A stretch of 64,000 nt of DNA from positions 62,001 to 126,000 of the forward strand of contig CAVSDF010000013.1 in the NCBI GenBank assembly GCA_963726715.1, in the 5' to 3' direction. The notes beneath the pieces are model-generated. The model saw nothing but the letters and a program-made list of their open reading frames with translations, did no database searches and was not told the DNA's origin. This DNA comes from CAVSDF01 sp963726715. GTDB taxonomy: Bacteria > Bacteroidota > Rhodothermia > Rhodothermales > BA12. This document shows, piece by piece, positions 18,221 to 30,199 of this stretch. Position 1 is the first letter of the stretch. Every line of letters starts with the position of its first letter. Position numbers and translations under genes: made by a program.

Positions 18221-19716
18221 TCAGTCGTCCGTTCCCTCGATCGGGATCGTGCTGCCGACCTGGCTGCTGCCCCCCGTGAAGAGGCCGAGGAGCGGGATGC
18301 TGATGCGCATCCCGAACGGCACGAGGAGGCTGCGGAGCGGGCGCTCGGCGAAGAGGCACGGGTCGGGCGCCTCGCCGCGGAGGAGGGCGCCCGAGCGCAG
18401 CGGGTCGGGCGTGCGGATCAGGCTCGCGGCGCAGCCGGGCACGCGGCGGACGCCGAACGACGTATCGGCGCGGACTTCGGCGGGCGAGAGCGGAAGCGCG
18501 GCGCGGCCGTCGGGGAAGCTGCCGTAGGGCACGCTCGCAATCGCGGGCGCGCGGTAGCGGTCGGCGTCGGCGAAGAGCACGTCGGGGCCGGACTCGCCGA
18601 CGAAGGCGTCGAGCGCGACGGTCGTCTGGTGGAAGCGGACGACCGGCAGCGACAGCAGGCCGGTGCCGAGGTCGATCCATCCCTCGCGGTCGAAGCGGCG
18701 CGGCAGCCACAGCGAATCGCCGATGACATCCGGGCCGATGCCCGGCGGACGCGCGACCGCCGAGCCGTCGGCGCGGCGCACGGCGACGGGGGCGTAGGCG
18801 ATGCGGTACGACACGTCGCCGGTGTTGACGTAGGCGCGCGTGCCCGGCCACGCCACCGGGCGCAGGTCGGCGCTCACGAGCGCGAGGTCCGGCAGGACGA
18901 TGCGAAGGGCGCCCGTCACCAGGTCGGCGCGGGCGACGCGCGGCTGCACCGTCACATCGACGACGCGGCGCCCGCTCGCGTCGGTCTCCTCGACGCCGAC
19001 CGCGAAATCGTAGACGCCGAACGCCTCGGGATGCGTCGGGCTCACCAGGCGGACGCCGTCGAGCGTGATCGTGTCCTCGAAGTACGGATCGGGGATCGCC
19101 TCGGCGTCGGCGTAGAGGAACGGGCCGCCGTCGGGGCTGCGGCGGCGCGCGCGAGGACTTCTTCGCGGGCGGTGCCATCGGCGCGCCAGAAGGCCCACGA
19201 GCGCGCCTCGGCCATCCGGAGCGGCGCGTCGGTGTCCTGCCGCGTGAGCAGCAGGCGCGAGTAGAGCAGCATCCCGACGCCCCCGAGGGCCGCGCGGCGT
19301 TCGAGCTTTCGCGCGATCAGGCGCCGCATGAGGGGCCGCGCCGGGTTCTCGGTCGTCACGTCGAGACCGGCGAGCGCCACATCGACGGCGGTCAGGCGGA
19401 CGGTTCGGGTGACCGTTCCGACGTCCGCAAAGGCGAACGTCTCGGGGCGGTAGCCGAGGAAGCGGACGGTCACGAGGGCGGGCACGCGCGCCACATCGAG
19501 GCTGGCGCGCCCGTCGCGCCCGGCGGTGGCGCCGCCGCGCACCGGCACGCCGCCCGGCCCGGTCGTCTCGGCCTCGACCGTCGCCCCGGCGAGCGCCCGC
19601 CCATCGGCGGCATCCACAACCGTCAGCCGCAGCCGAAGCGCCTGGGCACTCGCGGGCAGGGCCGCCAGCAGCAGGACGACGGCGACGAGCGGAAGCGAAC
19701 GGACGAGGCGGCGCAT
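18221..19716 (-). CDS. Exported protein with carboxypeptidase-regulatory-like domain, frame-broken
   Basis: About 498 residues. The signal peptide LPLVAVVLLLAALPASAQA precedes a CarboxypepD_reg-like beta sandwich (LRLTVVDAADGRALAGATVE, then LVTVRFLGYRPETFAF). The rest, about 350 residues, begins LMRRLIARKLERR and resembles the part after this domain in DUF5686-type surface proteins, though it is shorter than those. One frame change near 19145, equivalent to one missing base, between EEVLARAAA and SPDGGPFLYAD. It is probably an envelope protein; the role is unknown. The methyltransferase gene lies downstream on the same strand after 79 bases. Confidence 0.7.
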
Positions 19717-19795
19717 CGGGGACGGAAGGGGCGGCGCGGGGCACCGGGCGGCGGAGGACGCCGGGCCAACGGGGCGGTGCCGGGGGTTCGTGCGG

Positions 19796-20467
19796 TCAGC
19801 CCGCCGCGGCGCTCGGTGCGGCACCCGCCGCAGCGCTCGGCGCGGCACCGGGCTTGGTGCCGCTGGCGAGGAAGAGCCGTCCGCCGATGCGAGCGCGGTC
19901 GGCGTCGAGGTCGTGCATCTCGAAATCGGGCGTCGCCGCTTCGAGCAGGCGCCAGACCTCGCGGCGGATGTCGGCGTGGGCGACCCACTCGGCGACGCGG
20001 TCGCGCAGCGTCGGGGCCGGGTTGTAGACGTCGAGGATGACGTAGCGCCCGCCTGGCTTGAGGTCGTCGAAGGTGCGCGCGAAGGCGTCCTCCCAGTCGT
20101 CGAAGACGGTGAGCGCGAGGCAAGCGACGACCCCGTCGGCGTCTTCGGCGCCCGAGGTGTGGCGCAGGTGCGAGACGTCGAAGGCGTGCGCGTCGCCGCG
20201 CGCGAGCGTCACGTTGGGCCACCCGGCCGCCTTGACGCGCGCCGTCGCCCGCTTGAGCATCCCCGCCGACGCGTCGATGCCGACGACGTGCCCGCCCGGC
20301 CCGACAGCCTCGACGAGCGTCTCGAAGGCCTGTCCGGTGCCGCAGGCGATGTCGAGCACGAGCCGTCCGCGAACATCCCCGAGCGCGGCGGCGACGGCGG
20401 CGCGGTGGGGCCGGTAGAGCGCGTCGAGCGAGCGGTCGTAGGCGGGGGCGAGCAGGTCGTACCACAT
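19796..20467 (-). CDS. Class I SAM-dependent methyltransferase
   Basis: 223 residues. The SAM-binding motif I is VLDIACGTGQAFETL (about 37-51), followed by VVGIDASAGMLKRA (acidic residue of motif II) and LKPGGRYVILDVYNP. The N-terminus MWYDLLAPAYDRSLDALYRPHR is like the UbiE/COQ5 group and related small-molecule methyltransferases. The substrate is unknown. The tail carries a duplicated alanine-rich segment (GAAPSAAA twice) that looks like a short local sequence duplication. Confidence 0.8.
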   Translation of the reverse strand: MWYDLLAPAYDRSLDALYRPHRAAVAAALGDVRGRLVLDIACGTGQAFETLVEAVGPGGHVVGIDASAGMLKRATARVKAAGWPNVTLARGDAHAFDVSHLRHTSGAEDADGVVACLALTVFDDWEDAFARTFDDLKPGGRYVILDVYNPAPTLRDRVAEWVAHADIRREVWRLLEAATPDFEMHDLDADRARIGGRLFLASGTKPGAAPSAAAGAAPSAAAG

Positions 20468-20544
20468 CGGGGCGGAGGGGGCTGTGGGCGAAGGAAACGC
20501 GCGTACCCGCGCACCGGGGTGCGGGTGCCGGTGGGGTGCGCGTG

Positions 20545-20632
20545 GGTCGTTCGTCGATGATCGTCCGTCGGTCGTCCCAGCCTGTCAGGTCCATCTCGTC
20601 GTCCGCCGTCGGTCGTCGGTCGTCCGCCGTCC
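20545..20632. repeat. GTCGTCC-type short repeat array, intergenic
   Basis: Irregular run of GTCGTCC, GTCGGTCG and CCGCCGTC units upstream of ldcA. It contains a half copy of the CCTGTCAGGT element at 20581-20592. The same units occur at 40821 and, inverted, inside purH. Confidence 0.6.
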
Positions 20633-20640
20633 TACCTTCC
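20633..20640 (+). promoter_or_regulatory. -7-type promoter box (TACCTTCC) near ldcA
   Basis: TACCTTCC only 4 bases before the first ATG of ldcA (20645). If it is a real promoter, translation would more likely begin at the next in-frame ATG (20666). Confidence 0.35.
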
Positions 20641-20644
20641 CGCC

Positions 20645-21619
20645 ATGCCCGACGCCCCCGCCCCGATGTCCCTGCCCTCTCCGCTCGTGCCCGGTGCGCG
20701 CATTCTCGTCGTCGCCCCGTCGAGCGCGCCGCGCAGCGACGACGCCTACCGCGCGGGCCTTGCCGCCCTCCGCGCCCGTGGCCTCGATGTGCGGACGATC
20801 CGCGAGACGCTCGCCCCAGACGGCTACCACGCCGGTCCCGACGACGAGCGCCTCGCCGAGTTCAACGCGGCCCTCCGCGACCCCGACGCCGACGCCATCG
20901 TCTGCGCGAGGGGCGGCGTCGGCGCGCTCCGCCTCCTCGACGGCCTCGACTACGACGCCGCGCGGCGCCATCCCAAGCTTCTGATCGGCTACTCCGACAT
21001 CACCGCTCTCCACCTCGCCCTCTACGCCCGCGCCGGGTGGCGCGGCCTGTCGGGGCCGATGGTCGCCGTCGAGTGGGCCGAGGGGACGGAGAACGCGCAC
21101 GACGCGGCCTCCGAAGCCCTCTTCTGGCACCTCGCACGCGGCGGCGTCGTGGACGACCTGACGGGGCCGATGGGCGAGCGGCTGACCGGCGTCGTCTCGG
21201 GTGAGGCCGAGGGGGTACTCCTCGGCGGCAACCTGTCGCTCGTGGCGCGGCTCGTCGGCACGCCGTACCTGCCCGATCTGCGCGGCGCGATCCTGTTTCT
21301 CGAAGAGGTCGGCGAGGAGCCGTACCGCCTCGACGGCCTTCTCGCGCAGCTCCACCTCGCGGGCATCCTCGACGGCCTCGGCGGCCTCGTCCTCGGCAGC
21401 ATCACCGACGGCGCGCCGACGCAGACGCACTTCTTGACGCAAGACGCCGTCGTCGCGCACTACACCGAGCGCCTCGCCTGCCCCGTCGCCACCGGCCTCG
21501 CCTACGGACACCATCCGTCGAAGAACACGATGCCCATCGGCGTCCGCGCCCGGCTGACGGCCGACGCAGGCGGCGCGGCGCGGCTGTCGATCCTGCAGCC
21601 GGTGACGCGGCCGCTCTGA
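20645..21619 (+). CDS. ldcA: LD-carboxypeptidase (murein tetrapeptide carboxypeptidase, S66)
   Basis: Serine peptidase that trims the terminal D-Ala from muropeptide tetrapeptides during cell-wall recycling. 324 residues. The S66 catalytic serine is in LLIGYSDITALHLAL (Ser117), and FLEEVGEEPYRLDGLL and GLAYGHHPSKNTMPIG supply the glutamate and histidine. No signal peptide, consistent with a cytoplasmic enzyme. Start 20645 is used, but an in-frame ATG at 20666 fits the promoter box better. purN begins 12 bases after the stop, so the two genes probably form an operon. Confidence 0.9.
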   Translation: MPDAPAPMSLPSPLVPGARILVVAPSSAPRSDDAYRAGLAALRARGLDVRTIRETLAPDGYHAGPDDERLAEFNAALRDPDADAIVCARGGVGALRLLDGLDYDAARRHPKLLIGYSDITALHLALYARAGWRGLSGPMVAVEWAEGTENAHDAASEALFWHLARGGVVDDLTGPMGERLTGVVSGEAEGVLLGGNLSLVARLVGTPYLPDLRGAILFLEEVGEEPYRLDGLLAQLHLAGILDGLGGLVLGSITDGAPTQTHFLTQDAVVAHYTERLACPVATGLAYGHHPSKNTMPIGVRARLTADAGGAARLSILQPVTRPL

Positions 21620-21631
21620 CCTCACGTTCCG

Positions 21632-22228
21632 ATGCCCTCCGCCCCGCTCCGCCTCGCCGTCTTCGCCTCCGGCGGCGGCTCCAACCTCGGCGCCCTCCTC
21701 GACGCCATCCGCGCCGGAACGGTCGACGCGGCCGTCACCGTCGTCGTCACCGACCGCGGCGGCATCGGCGCCATCGACCGGGCCATCGCGGCGGGCATCG
21801 ACGTGCGGACCGTCGTGCCGTCGGCGTACCCGTCGGAGCGTGAACTCGCCGATGCCCTCCTGTCGGTGCTGCGGGCGGCGCGGGCCGAGGCGGTCGTGCT
21901 CGCCGGCTACCTGCGGAGGATTCCGGCAGCGGTCGTGGCCGCCTACGACGGGCGGATCGTGAACGTGCATCCGGCGCTGCTGCCGGATTTCGGGGGCGTG
22001 GGGATGTACGGGCGGCACGTCCACGCCGCCGTCCTCGCGTCCGGAGCGACGGAGAGCGGCTGCACCGTCCACCTCGTCGACGCCGAGTACGACCGCGGGC
22101 CGATCCTCGCGCAGGTCCGCGTGCCGGTGATGGACGGCGACACGCCCGAGACGCTCGCCGCGCGCGTCCTCGCCGAAGAACACCGCCTGCTCCCCATCGT
22201 CGTCGCCACGCTCGCCCGCGAGCGGTGA
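21632..22228 (+). CDS. purN: Phosphoribosylglycinamide formyltransferase
   Basis: Transfers the formyl group of 10-formyl-THF to GAR in purine synthesis. 198 residues, normal size. Catalytic residues are visible as Asn111 and His113 in IVNVHPALLPDFGG and Asp150 in VHLVDAEYDRGPI; the N-terminal FASGGGSNLGALLDAI is the phosphate-binding loop. purH lies about 1.1 kb further on, separated by a NYN-domain gene and two intergenic regions. Confidence 0.93.
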   Translation: MPSAPLRLAVFASGGGSNLGALLDAIRAGTVDAAVTVVVTDRGGIGAIDRAIAAGIDVRTVVPSAYPSERELADALLSVLRAARAEAVVLAGYLRRIPAAVVAAYDGRIVNVHPALLPDFGGVGMYGRHVHAAVLASGATESGCTVHLVDAEYDRGPILAQVRVPVMDGDTPETLAARVLAEEHRLLPIVVATLARER

Positions 22229-22551
22229 CGCGGGATGGTGAGAGAGTGGGTTGGTGAGGGTGGAGCGGCACGGATGGGGCCGATGTCGCCCTGAACGGCA
22301 GCCTGAGATGTCTTCCGACGCATCCGAGGAGATCGGTGGAGATCGGTTCGTCCGAGCCGACCGCCACTCACCACCTCACCATCCCCCAACCCGGACCCGT
22401 CGCTGCGACCGTCGGCGCGTCCCGCGCGTACGATGGGCGGCGGTGCCTCCGCTCTGCCCCTCCTCCGGCATCCTCGCCCTTCGCTTTCGTGCCCATCACC
22501 GCCCTGCGCCCGCCCCAGCGGCGCCGCAAACCGACCGACTCCGCCGCCCTG
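22229..22551. other. Gene-free stretch bounded by inverted G/T and C/A tracts
   Basis: After the purN stop comes a G/T-rich tract (22234-22262), and before the NYN gene a C/A-rich tract (22366-22396). They are rough inverted copies: GATGGTGAG against CTCACCATC, and GGGTTGG against CCAACCC. No gene is supported between them. Confidence 0.4.
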
Positions 22552-23199
22552 ATGCCCCTCGATTCGCCCGCCTCGCCGTCGCCCCTTCCACCGGCCCCCG
22601 CCCCGTCGCCCGCGGAGCGTTCTGCCGAGGCCGACGCGCCCGCGCGCCCGCACTACCTGCTCGTCGACGGCGAGAACATCGACACCGTGCTCGGCAACAC
22701 GCTCCTCGGCGGCAAGCCGACGCCGCAGCAGCGTCCGCAGTGGGACCAGGTGCGGACGTTCCTCGAGTCGACGTTCGGCACGCCCTTTCGGATGCTCTTC
22801 TTCCTGCACTACCGCGGCCCGGTGCAGCACGCGTTCATCCAGGCGATCACCGCCATCGGCTACCGCCCGGTCCTCCTGACCGGCCCCGACGACGTGAAGG
22901 TCGTCGACGAGGCGATCATCCGCACCCTCGGCGTGCTCGTGACCGACACCGACGCGTCGAGCACGGTCGTGCTCGCGAGCCACGACGGGATGGACTTCGC
23001 CGAGCCGCTGCGCCCGCTCACCGGCGGCGCCCGGCGCGTGGCGCTGCTCGGCTTCGAGGAGTGCATGAGCGAGCGCTTCCGCGTACTCGACGGCGTCGAG
23101 ATCTTCGACCTCGAATACGACGCCCACGCCTTCAAGGTCGAACTCCCGCGCCTGCGCCCGACCGACATCGCGGACTTCGACCCGCGCCGGTACCTGTGA
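22552..23199 (+). CDS. NYN-domain (PIN-like) ribonuclease-family protein
   Basis: 215 residues. A proline-rich leader of about 35 residues is followed by the NYN core: HYLLVDGENIDTVLGN (first acidic residues), FRMLFFLHYRGPVQHAF, AIGYRPVLLTGPDDVKVVDEAII, and ASSTVVLASHDGMDFAEPL (further acidic residues of the metal site). NYN proteins are metal-dependent RNases or RNA-processing proteins; the substrate here is unknown. The ATG at 22552 avoids a low-complexity upstream extension. A second NYN protein lies at 30200. Confidence 0.78.
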   Translation: MPLDSPASPSPLPPAPAPSPAERSAEADAPARPHYLLVDGENIDTVLGNTLLGGKPTPQQRPQWDQVRTFLESTFGTPFRMLFFLHYRGPVQHAFIQAITAIGYRPVLLTGPDDVKVVDEAIIRTLGVLVTDTDASSTVVLASHDGMDFAEPLRPLTGGARRVALLGFEECMSERFRVLDGVEIFDLEYDAHAFKVELPRLRPTDIADFDPRRYL

Positions 23200-23245
23200 T
23201 TTTGGGGGTGTGTTTGGGGAATTGGGGATGGGGCATTGGGCTGCA
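23200..23245. repeat. G/T-rich 3' tract with several G runs
   Basis: Directly after the NYN stop the plus strand holds five G runs (GGGGG, GGGG three times, GGG) in a T/A background. Similar tracts follow the stops at 32711, 26327 and 27473. It could form a G-quadruplex, which is an inference. Confidence 0.35.
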
Positions 23246-23379
23246 CGCCCGGCGCACGCCGGTCTGGTAACGCTGCGGTCATCCCGGCTTCACGGGAAGC
23301 GGTGGCGGCGGGGGGCCGAGGCGGGCGGGCGATGGGCGAACTTGCGGGAGTCGTCCCTCCCTCGTCACCGTCCCCACCG

Positions 23380-25073
<1,694 letters not shown>

Positions 25074-25256
25074 CGCGGCGCGGGGGACGGGCGCAAAGGC
25101 GGTAGCGGGCACGATCATATCGTGCCTCAACGTCGCATTGCCACGGTCGGTGGCAGGCGGGCGGGCATGGCGCATCCCCTTGTCCCCACGGGCAACGATG
25201 GGGCGACGGGGGCGCATCTGCGCGAAATGCGCGGCGGGGGCACGGGCGGGGCGCCG

Positions 25257-25264
25257 TACCTTGG
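25257..25264 (+). promoter_or_regulatory. -7-type promoter box (TACCTTGG) of mreB
   Basis: TACCTTGG 52 bases before the mreB ATG. Confidence 0.5.
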
Positions 25265-25316
25265 CGAACTCTCTCGCCCGTCCCGATTCCTCTCGCCACC
25301 GGCATTTTCACTCTGA

Positions 25317-26327
<1,011 letters not shown>

Positions 26328-26378
26328 GAGCTTGGGGTTGGTGGGGGTGATGTGGGGGCCACCCCGGTACCGAAAACC

Positions 26379-26418
26379 GCCCCCCTTGAGGGGGCTCCCC
26401 GCCGCAGGCGGGATGGGG
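26379..26418. repeat. C-rich double-hairpin element, copy 2
   Basis: CCCCC-TTGA-GGGGG (26381-26394) is followed by CCCCGCC, GCA, GGCGGG. Related to copies at 18101 and 26470. Confidence 0.5.
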
Positions 26419-26469
26419 GTGTGCAGCGGTCCATACGTCCACCGAATGTCTGAACCGGCAGAGGCTACA

Positions 26470-26508
26470 CCCTCCGGCCTTTCAGGCCCCCTCCCTCAAG
26501 GGAGGGGG
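26470..26508. repeat. C-rich double-hairpin element, copy 3
   Basis: GGCC-TTTCA-GGCC (26476-26488), then CCCCTCCC-TCAA-GGGAGGGG (26488-26507). The order of parts is the same as at 18101-18150. Confidence 0.6.
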
Positions 26509-26567
26509 TTGCCACGCAGCCTCCAAGCCGGACGAAGCCGCCGTACGTCAGCCCCGCGCCGACGCTC

Positions 26568-26594
26568 CACGACCCACAACCAACGACCCACTCA
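26568..26594. repeat. C/A-rich tract (ACCAACGACC type)
   Basis: CGACCCACAACCAACGACCC-like tract upstream of mreC; complement-type partner of the GTTGGTTGTTGG tracts elsewhere. Confidence 0.4.
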
Positions 26595-26642
26595 GCGCTA
26601 CGGCGCTGACGCCCTGCCCTCTCGCTCGCCTTCCGCACGCCG

Positions 26643-27473
26643 ATGCAGTACCGCTTCTGGGACCGCGCGAAAGACTGGGTGACGCTCGGCGCGTGCCTCG
26701 TCGTGAGCCTCGGCGTGCTCCTCGCGCGCAACGAACCGGCGGTCAAGAGCCTGCGGCGGTCGGCGCTCGCGGCCACGAGCGGCGTCGAGGCCCGGATCTC
26801 CGGCGTCGGGCAGTACCTGCGGGCGCTCGACGAGAACGAGCGGCTGCGGCGCGAGACGATCACGCTCGCCGTCGAGGCCGCGCGGGCGCGCGACGCCGTC
26901 GCCGAGAACGACCGCCTGCGCCGACTGCTCGCCTTCCGCGACACGCTCGCCACACCGCTCGTGGCCGTCCGCATCGTCTCGAAGGGGCTGGGAGAGCAGC
27001 AGAACTACTTCACCATCGACGCGGGCACCGAGAACGGCGTGCACGACGGGATGCCGGTCGTCGACGAGCGCGGCATCCTCGGGCGCGTCGTGCTGGCGAG
27101 CGGGCGCTACGCCCGCGTGATGCCGTACCTCAACACCGATTTCCGCGTTCAGGCGCGCTTGCAGCCCGGCGGCGCCGAGGGCGTCATCAAGTGGGACGGC
27201 GCCGCGGGCGACCGCCTGACGCTCGATTTCGTGCCGCGCACGACCCTCGTCACGGTGGGGATGGAGGTCGTGACGAGCGGCGGCACCGGCGTCTTCCCGG
27301 CGGGCTTCCGCATCGGAACGGTCGTCGAGGCGCAGGCGCGCGCCGGGCGCAACGCCCTCGACATTCTCGTTCGCCCCGCCTCGCCGCTCGGCGAGGCCAC
27401 CCACGCCGTCGTCCTGTTGTCGCTCCCCGACAGCGCCCGCACCGCCCTCGAAGCCGCACCTGCGGTCCGGTGA
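26643..27473 (+). CDS. mreC: Rod shape-determining protein MreC
   Basis: Periplasmic-facing component of the elongasome that links MreB to the wall synthases. 276 residues: a membrane segment (about 14-28, VTLGACLVVSLGVLLA), a coiled-coil stretch (about 60-98, LRALDENERLRRETITLAVE), then two beta-barrel domains with QQNYFTIDAGTENGVHDGMPVV, ERGILGRVV and VTSGGTGVFPAGFRIGTVV. All are standard. mreD, which usually follows, is absent; a PBP4-type gene comes next instead. Confidence 0.93.
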   Translation: MQYRFWDRAKDWVTLGACLVVSLGVLLARNEPAVKSLRRSALAATSGVEARISGVGQYLRALDENERLRRETITLAVEAARARDAVAENDRLRRLLAFRDTLATPLVAVRIVSKGLGEQQNYFTIDAGTENGVHDGMPVVDERGILGRVVLASGRYARVMPYLNTDFRVQARLQPGGAEGVIKWDGAAGDRLTLDFVPRTTLVTVGMEVVTSGGTGVFPAGFRIGTVVEAQARAGRNALDILVRPASPLGEATHAVVLLSLPDSARTALEAAPAVR

Positions 27474-27505
27474 TGGGGGGATGGAGGATCGTGCGGTGAT
27501 TGGGC

Positions 27506-27530
27506 GGGCGGGTCTGAGGCCCGCCCCTAC
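27506..27530. repeat. CTAC-ended intergenic hairpin (GGGCGGG type)
   Basis: GGGCGGGTC pairs with GGCCCGCCC, with one T-G pair, followed by CCTAC at the right edge. Confidence 0.6.
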
Positions 27531-27547
27531 GGAACGCCACGCCGGAA

Positions 27548-27576
27548 CCGGGCGTCACGCCAAGGAAGACGCCCGG
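27548..27576. terminator. Hairpin downstream of mreC
   Basis: CCGGGCGTC pairs perfectly with GACGCCCGG across an 11-base loop. No T run; possible rho-independent-like end of the mreC transcript. Confidence 0.3.
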
Positions 27577-27809
27577 CAGCGCCCACGACCATCCCTAACG
27601 GAACCTCCGGCCCCCGGCCTCGTGAATCCCGGCCCCGGCACCCCGGACGCGCGCCCACGATTCCGCCGCGTTCGAAATGCCTCCCGTGCCGGTTCGGATG
27701 CCACCTGCGGGTGGCGCCGGATGCGTGCCGCGTGTTTCTGCCTCTGTTTCCCATCGTTTTGGTTCGACTGTCCGCCCGCCTCGGCGATGTGCCCGCCGGG
27801 TGCGCGTCC

Positions 27810-29337
27810 GTGGCCCTGCCACGCCTTCGCCGCGCCGCGCTCGCCGCCGCGCTCGCGCTCGTCCCCACCGCGCTTGCCGCGCCCCATGCCTCGGCGCAAC
27901 CTGCGAGCCTGCGCGGTCGACTCGACGCCATCTTCGACCGTCCGGCGACCGCGAATGCCTTCTGGGGCGTCTCCGTCGCCGATGCGGCGACTGGCGAGGT
28001 GCTCTACCGGCGCAACGACCGGCGCAGCTTCACGCCCGCCTCGAACGCCAAGCTCTACACGACCGCCGCCGCACTCGACCTCTTCGGCACTGCCTACCGC
28101 TTCACCACGCGCGTCTACGCCGACGGCCCGGTCGAGGGCGGGACGCTCCGCGGAAGCCTCGTCGTGCGCGGCGGCGGCGACCCGACGCTCGGCGGTGCCT
28201 ACTTCGCCGAGGCCGACAAGTCCGACCGCCTCGCCCCCTTCCGCGCCTTCGCCGACAGCCTTCGCGCCCGCGGCGTCACCCGCATCGAGGGAGACATCGT
28301 CGGCGACGACGACGCCTTCGACGACCTCGCCCTCGGCAACGGGTGGGCGTGGGACGATCTCAATTTCTACTACTCGACCGAACTCTCCGGCCTCAACGCC
28401 TACGACAACTGTGTCGATGTGACCATCACCGGCACCACGCCGGGGCAGCCCGCGCGCATCTCGTGGGAGCCGATGCAGACGAACTACGTCGGCTTCCGCA
28501 ACCAGACGCTCACGCGCGGCGCGGGCACCGGCGTTCGCGAGCGCTACGACCGCGCGATGGGATCGAACGACTACGTCGCTCGCCTCCCGCGTCGGCAGCG
28601 ACACGCGCGATCTGGAATGTCTCGCCGTCGCCAACCCGACGCGCTTCGCCGCCTCGATCGTGCGCGACGTGCTCGCCGCCTCGGGCATCGAGGTCACCGG
28701 CCAGCCGCGCGACGCCGACGAGAGCAGCACGCCGCCCGATTACGCCCGTATGACGCCCGTGGCGACGTGGCAGAGTGAGCCGCTCGGGCGCATCGTCGAG
28801 GCGGTCAACAAGGAGTCGATCAACCTCTACGCCGACGTGCTCCTCAAGCTCATCGGCACCCGGCCCGGCGGCCCGGTGGCGACCGAGGACGCGCCGATGG
28901 GAAGCCACGCCCGCGGCAGCGCCGTCGCCCGGCAGCGCGCCTGGGGGCCGATGGGGGTCGATACCGCCGCGGTCGATCTCGTCGACGGCTCGGGGCTCTC
29001 GCGGATGGACCTCATCACGCCCGCGTCTACGACCGCCCTGCTGCGCGCGATGCACCGCCACCGCGACGCCGATGTCCGCCGCGCCTTCCGCGAGAGCCTG
29101 CCGATCGGCGGCGTCGACGGGACGCTCAAGAACCGGTTCCGTGACAGCGCCGCGCGCGGCAACGTGCGCGCCAAGACCGGCTCGCTCGGCGGCGTGTCGA
29201 GCCTCTCCGGCTACGTCACGACGCGCGGCGGGCGCGTGCTCACCTTCTCGATCCTCTGCAACAACTACACCGGCGGCTCCTCAGCCGCCCGCAGCGCCCA
29301 GGACGCCGCGGTGAACGCTCTGGCGGGGTTGCCGTAA
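27810..29337 (+). CDS. dacB: D-alanyl-D-alanine carboxypeptidase/endopeptidase (PBP4 family), frame-broken
   Basis: Periplasmic S13 peptidase that trims and cuts peptidoglycan cross-links. About 509 residues. Catalytic motifs: SFTPASNAKLYTTAAAL (SxxK), KESINLYADVLLK (SxN) and VRAKTGSLGGVSSLSGY (KTG). The large inserted domain typical of PBP4 lies between the first two. One frame change near 28580, equivalent to one extra base, between SNDYVA and LASRVGSDTRDLE. The start is uncertain: GTG 27810 gives a compact signal peptide (LRRAALAAALALVPTALAAP); GTG 27789 and GTG 27711 are also open. Confidence 0.88.
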
Positions 29338-29445
29338 GGGTTGGTCGTTGGTTGTTAGTAGTTGATGGTTTATCGAATCCGATCAGCAACAGCGAAGCGA
29401 ACCACCAACAACTCCCGACAGCGAAGCGAACGACAAACGATTCAA
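29336..29445. repeat. G/T tract and C/A tract pair bounding an intergenic gap
   Basis: After the dacB stop lies a GTTGGTCGTTGGTTGTT tract; before hslV, an ACCACCAACAACTCCC tract, giving a rough long inverted pair. Between and within them ACAGCGAAGCGAAC occurs twice (29389-29402 and 29418-29431). Confidence 0.5.
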
Positions 29446-29446
29446 A

Positions 29447-30037
29447 ATGACCAATCCCTACCCCATCATCCACGCCACCACCGTCGTCGGCATCCGGCAC
29501 GGCGGCAAGGTCGCCCTCGGCTCCGACGGGCAGGCGACGATGGGCGCAACGGTGCTCAAACACACCGTCCAGAAGGTGCGGCGCCTCTATGGCGGCAAGC
29601 TCATCGCGGGCTTCGCCGGGGCCACCGCCGACGCGTTCACGCTCTTCGAGCGCTTCGAGGAGAAGCTGCAACAGGTCAACGGCAACACCGTGCGGGCCGC
29701 CGTCGAACTCGCCAAGGACTGGCGCACCGACCGCTATTTGCGGCGCTTGGAGGCCCTTCTGGCGGTCGCCTCGCCCGACCGCCTGCTCCTCATCTCGGGC
29801 ACCGGCGACGTGATCGAACCCGACGAGCCGATCGTCGCCATCGGCTCTGGCGGACCGTACGCACTTGCCGCAGCGCGGGCGCTCCTGAAGCACGCGCCCG
29901 ACCGGTTGACGGCGCGCCAGCTCGTCGAGGAGAGCCTGCACGTGGCCGCCGACGTGTGCATCTACACGAATCACCACCAGACGATTCTCGAACTCGACGC
30001 CTCGGAATCCGCTCCGCCTCCGATGCTCGCGGGCTGA
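29447..30037 (+). CDS. hslV: ATP-dependent protease subunit HslV
   Basis: Proteasome-like threonine peptidase that forms two hexameric rings capped by HslU. 196 residues. The catalytic Thr is exposed by removal of the leader, at IHATTVVGIRHGGK (Thr11). DGQATMGATVLKHTVQKVRR, GKLIAGFAGATADAFTLFERFE, AIGSGGPYALAAARAL and DVCIYTNHHQTILEL are typical. A NYN-domain gene separates it from hslU, which usually follows directly. Confidence 0.95.
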   Translation: MTNPYPIIHATTVVGIRHGGKVALGSDGQATMGATVLKHTVQKVRRLYGGKLIAGFAGATADAFTLFERFEEKLQQVNGNTVRAAVELAKDWRTDRYLRRLEALLAVASPDRLLLISGTGDVIEPDEPIVAIGSGGPYALAAARALLKHAPDRLTARQLVEESLHVAADVCIYTNHHQTILELDASESAPPPMLAG

Positions 30038-30090
30038 CGGTGTCGGCGCAGTTCTGTGGACGCGCCCGCGCTCCGGCCCACAGCCGCCCC

Positions 30091-30117
30091 GAATGCGCAT
30101 CGGCGATGCGTCTTTGC
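30091..30117. repeat. CTAC-type hairpin, partial copy
   Basis: CGCATCGGCGATGCGTCT, the core of the family, with degraded ends. Confidence 0.4.
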
Positions 30118-30144
30118 ACGATGCCTGGCGCACATCCGCCACGC

Positions 30145-30169
30145 AGACGCATCGGCGATGCGTCTCTAC
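30145..30169. repeat. CTAC-ended intergenic hairpin
   Basis: AGACGCATCG (30145-30154), centre G, CGATGCGTCT (30156-30165), then CTAC. The core matches the perfect copy at 14000; the left GTAG is lost. Confidence 0.65.
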
Positions 30170-30199
30170 AAATCTTCACATTTCCATCTCTTTTCTCTG

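Larger units (their letters stand above)
26328..26642. other. Repeat-filled gap between mreB and mreC
   Basis: A G-rich tract after the mreB stop, two C-rich double-hairpin elements (26379-26418, 26470-26508) and a C/A-rich tract (26568-26594) before mreC. No gene seen. Confidence 0.5.
27474..27809. other. Gene-free stretch with two hairpins
   Basis: Contains the CCCTAC-ended hairpin at 27506 and a 9-bp hairpin (CCGGGCGTC / GACGCCCGG, 27548-27576). The N-terminal codons of the next gene could begin anywhere from 27711, so the right edge is soft. Confidence 0.4.
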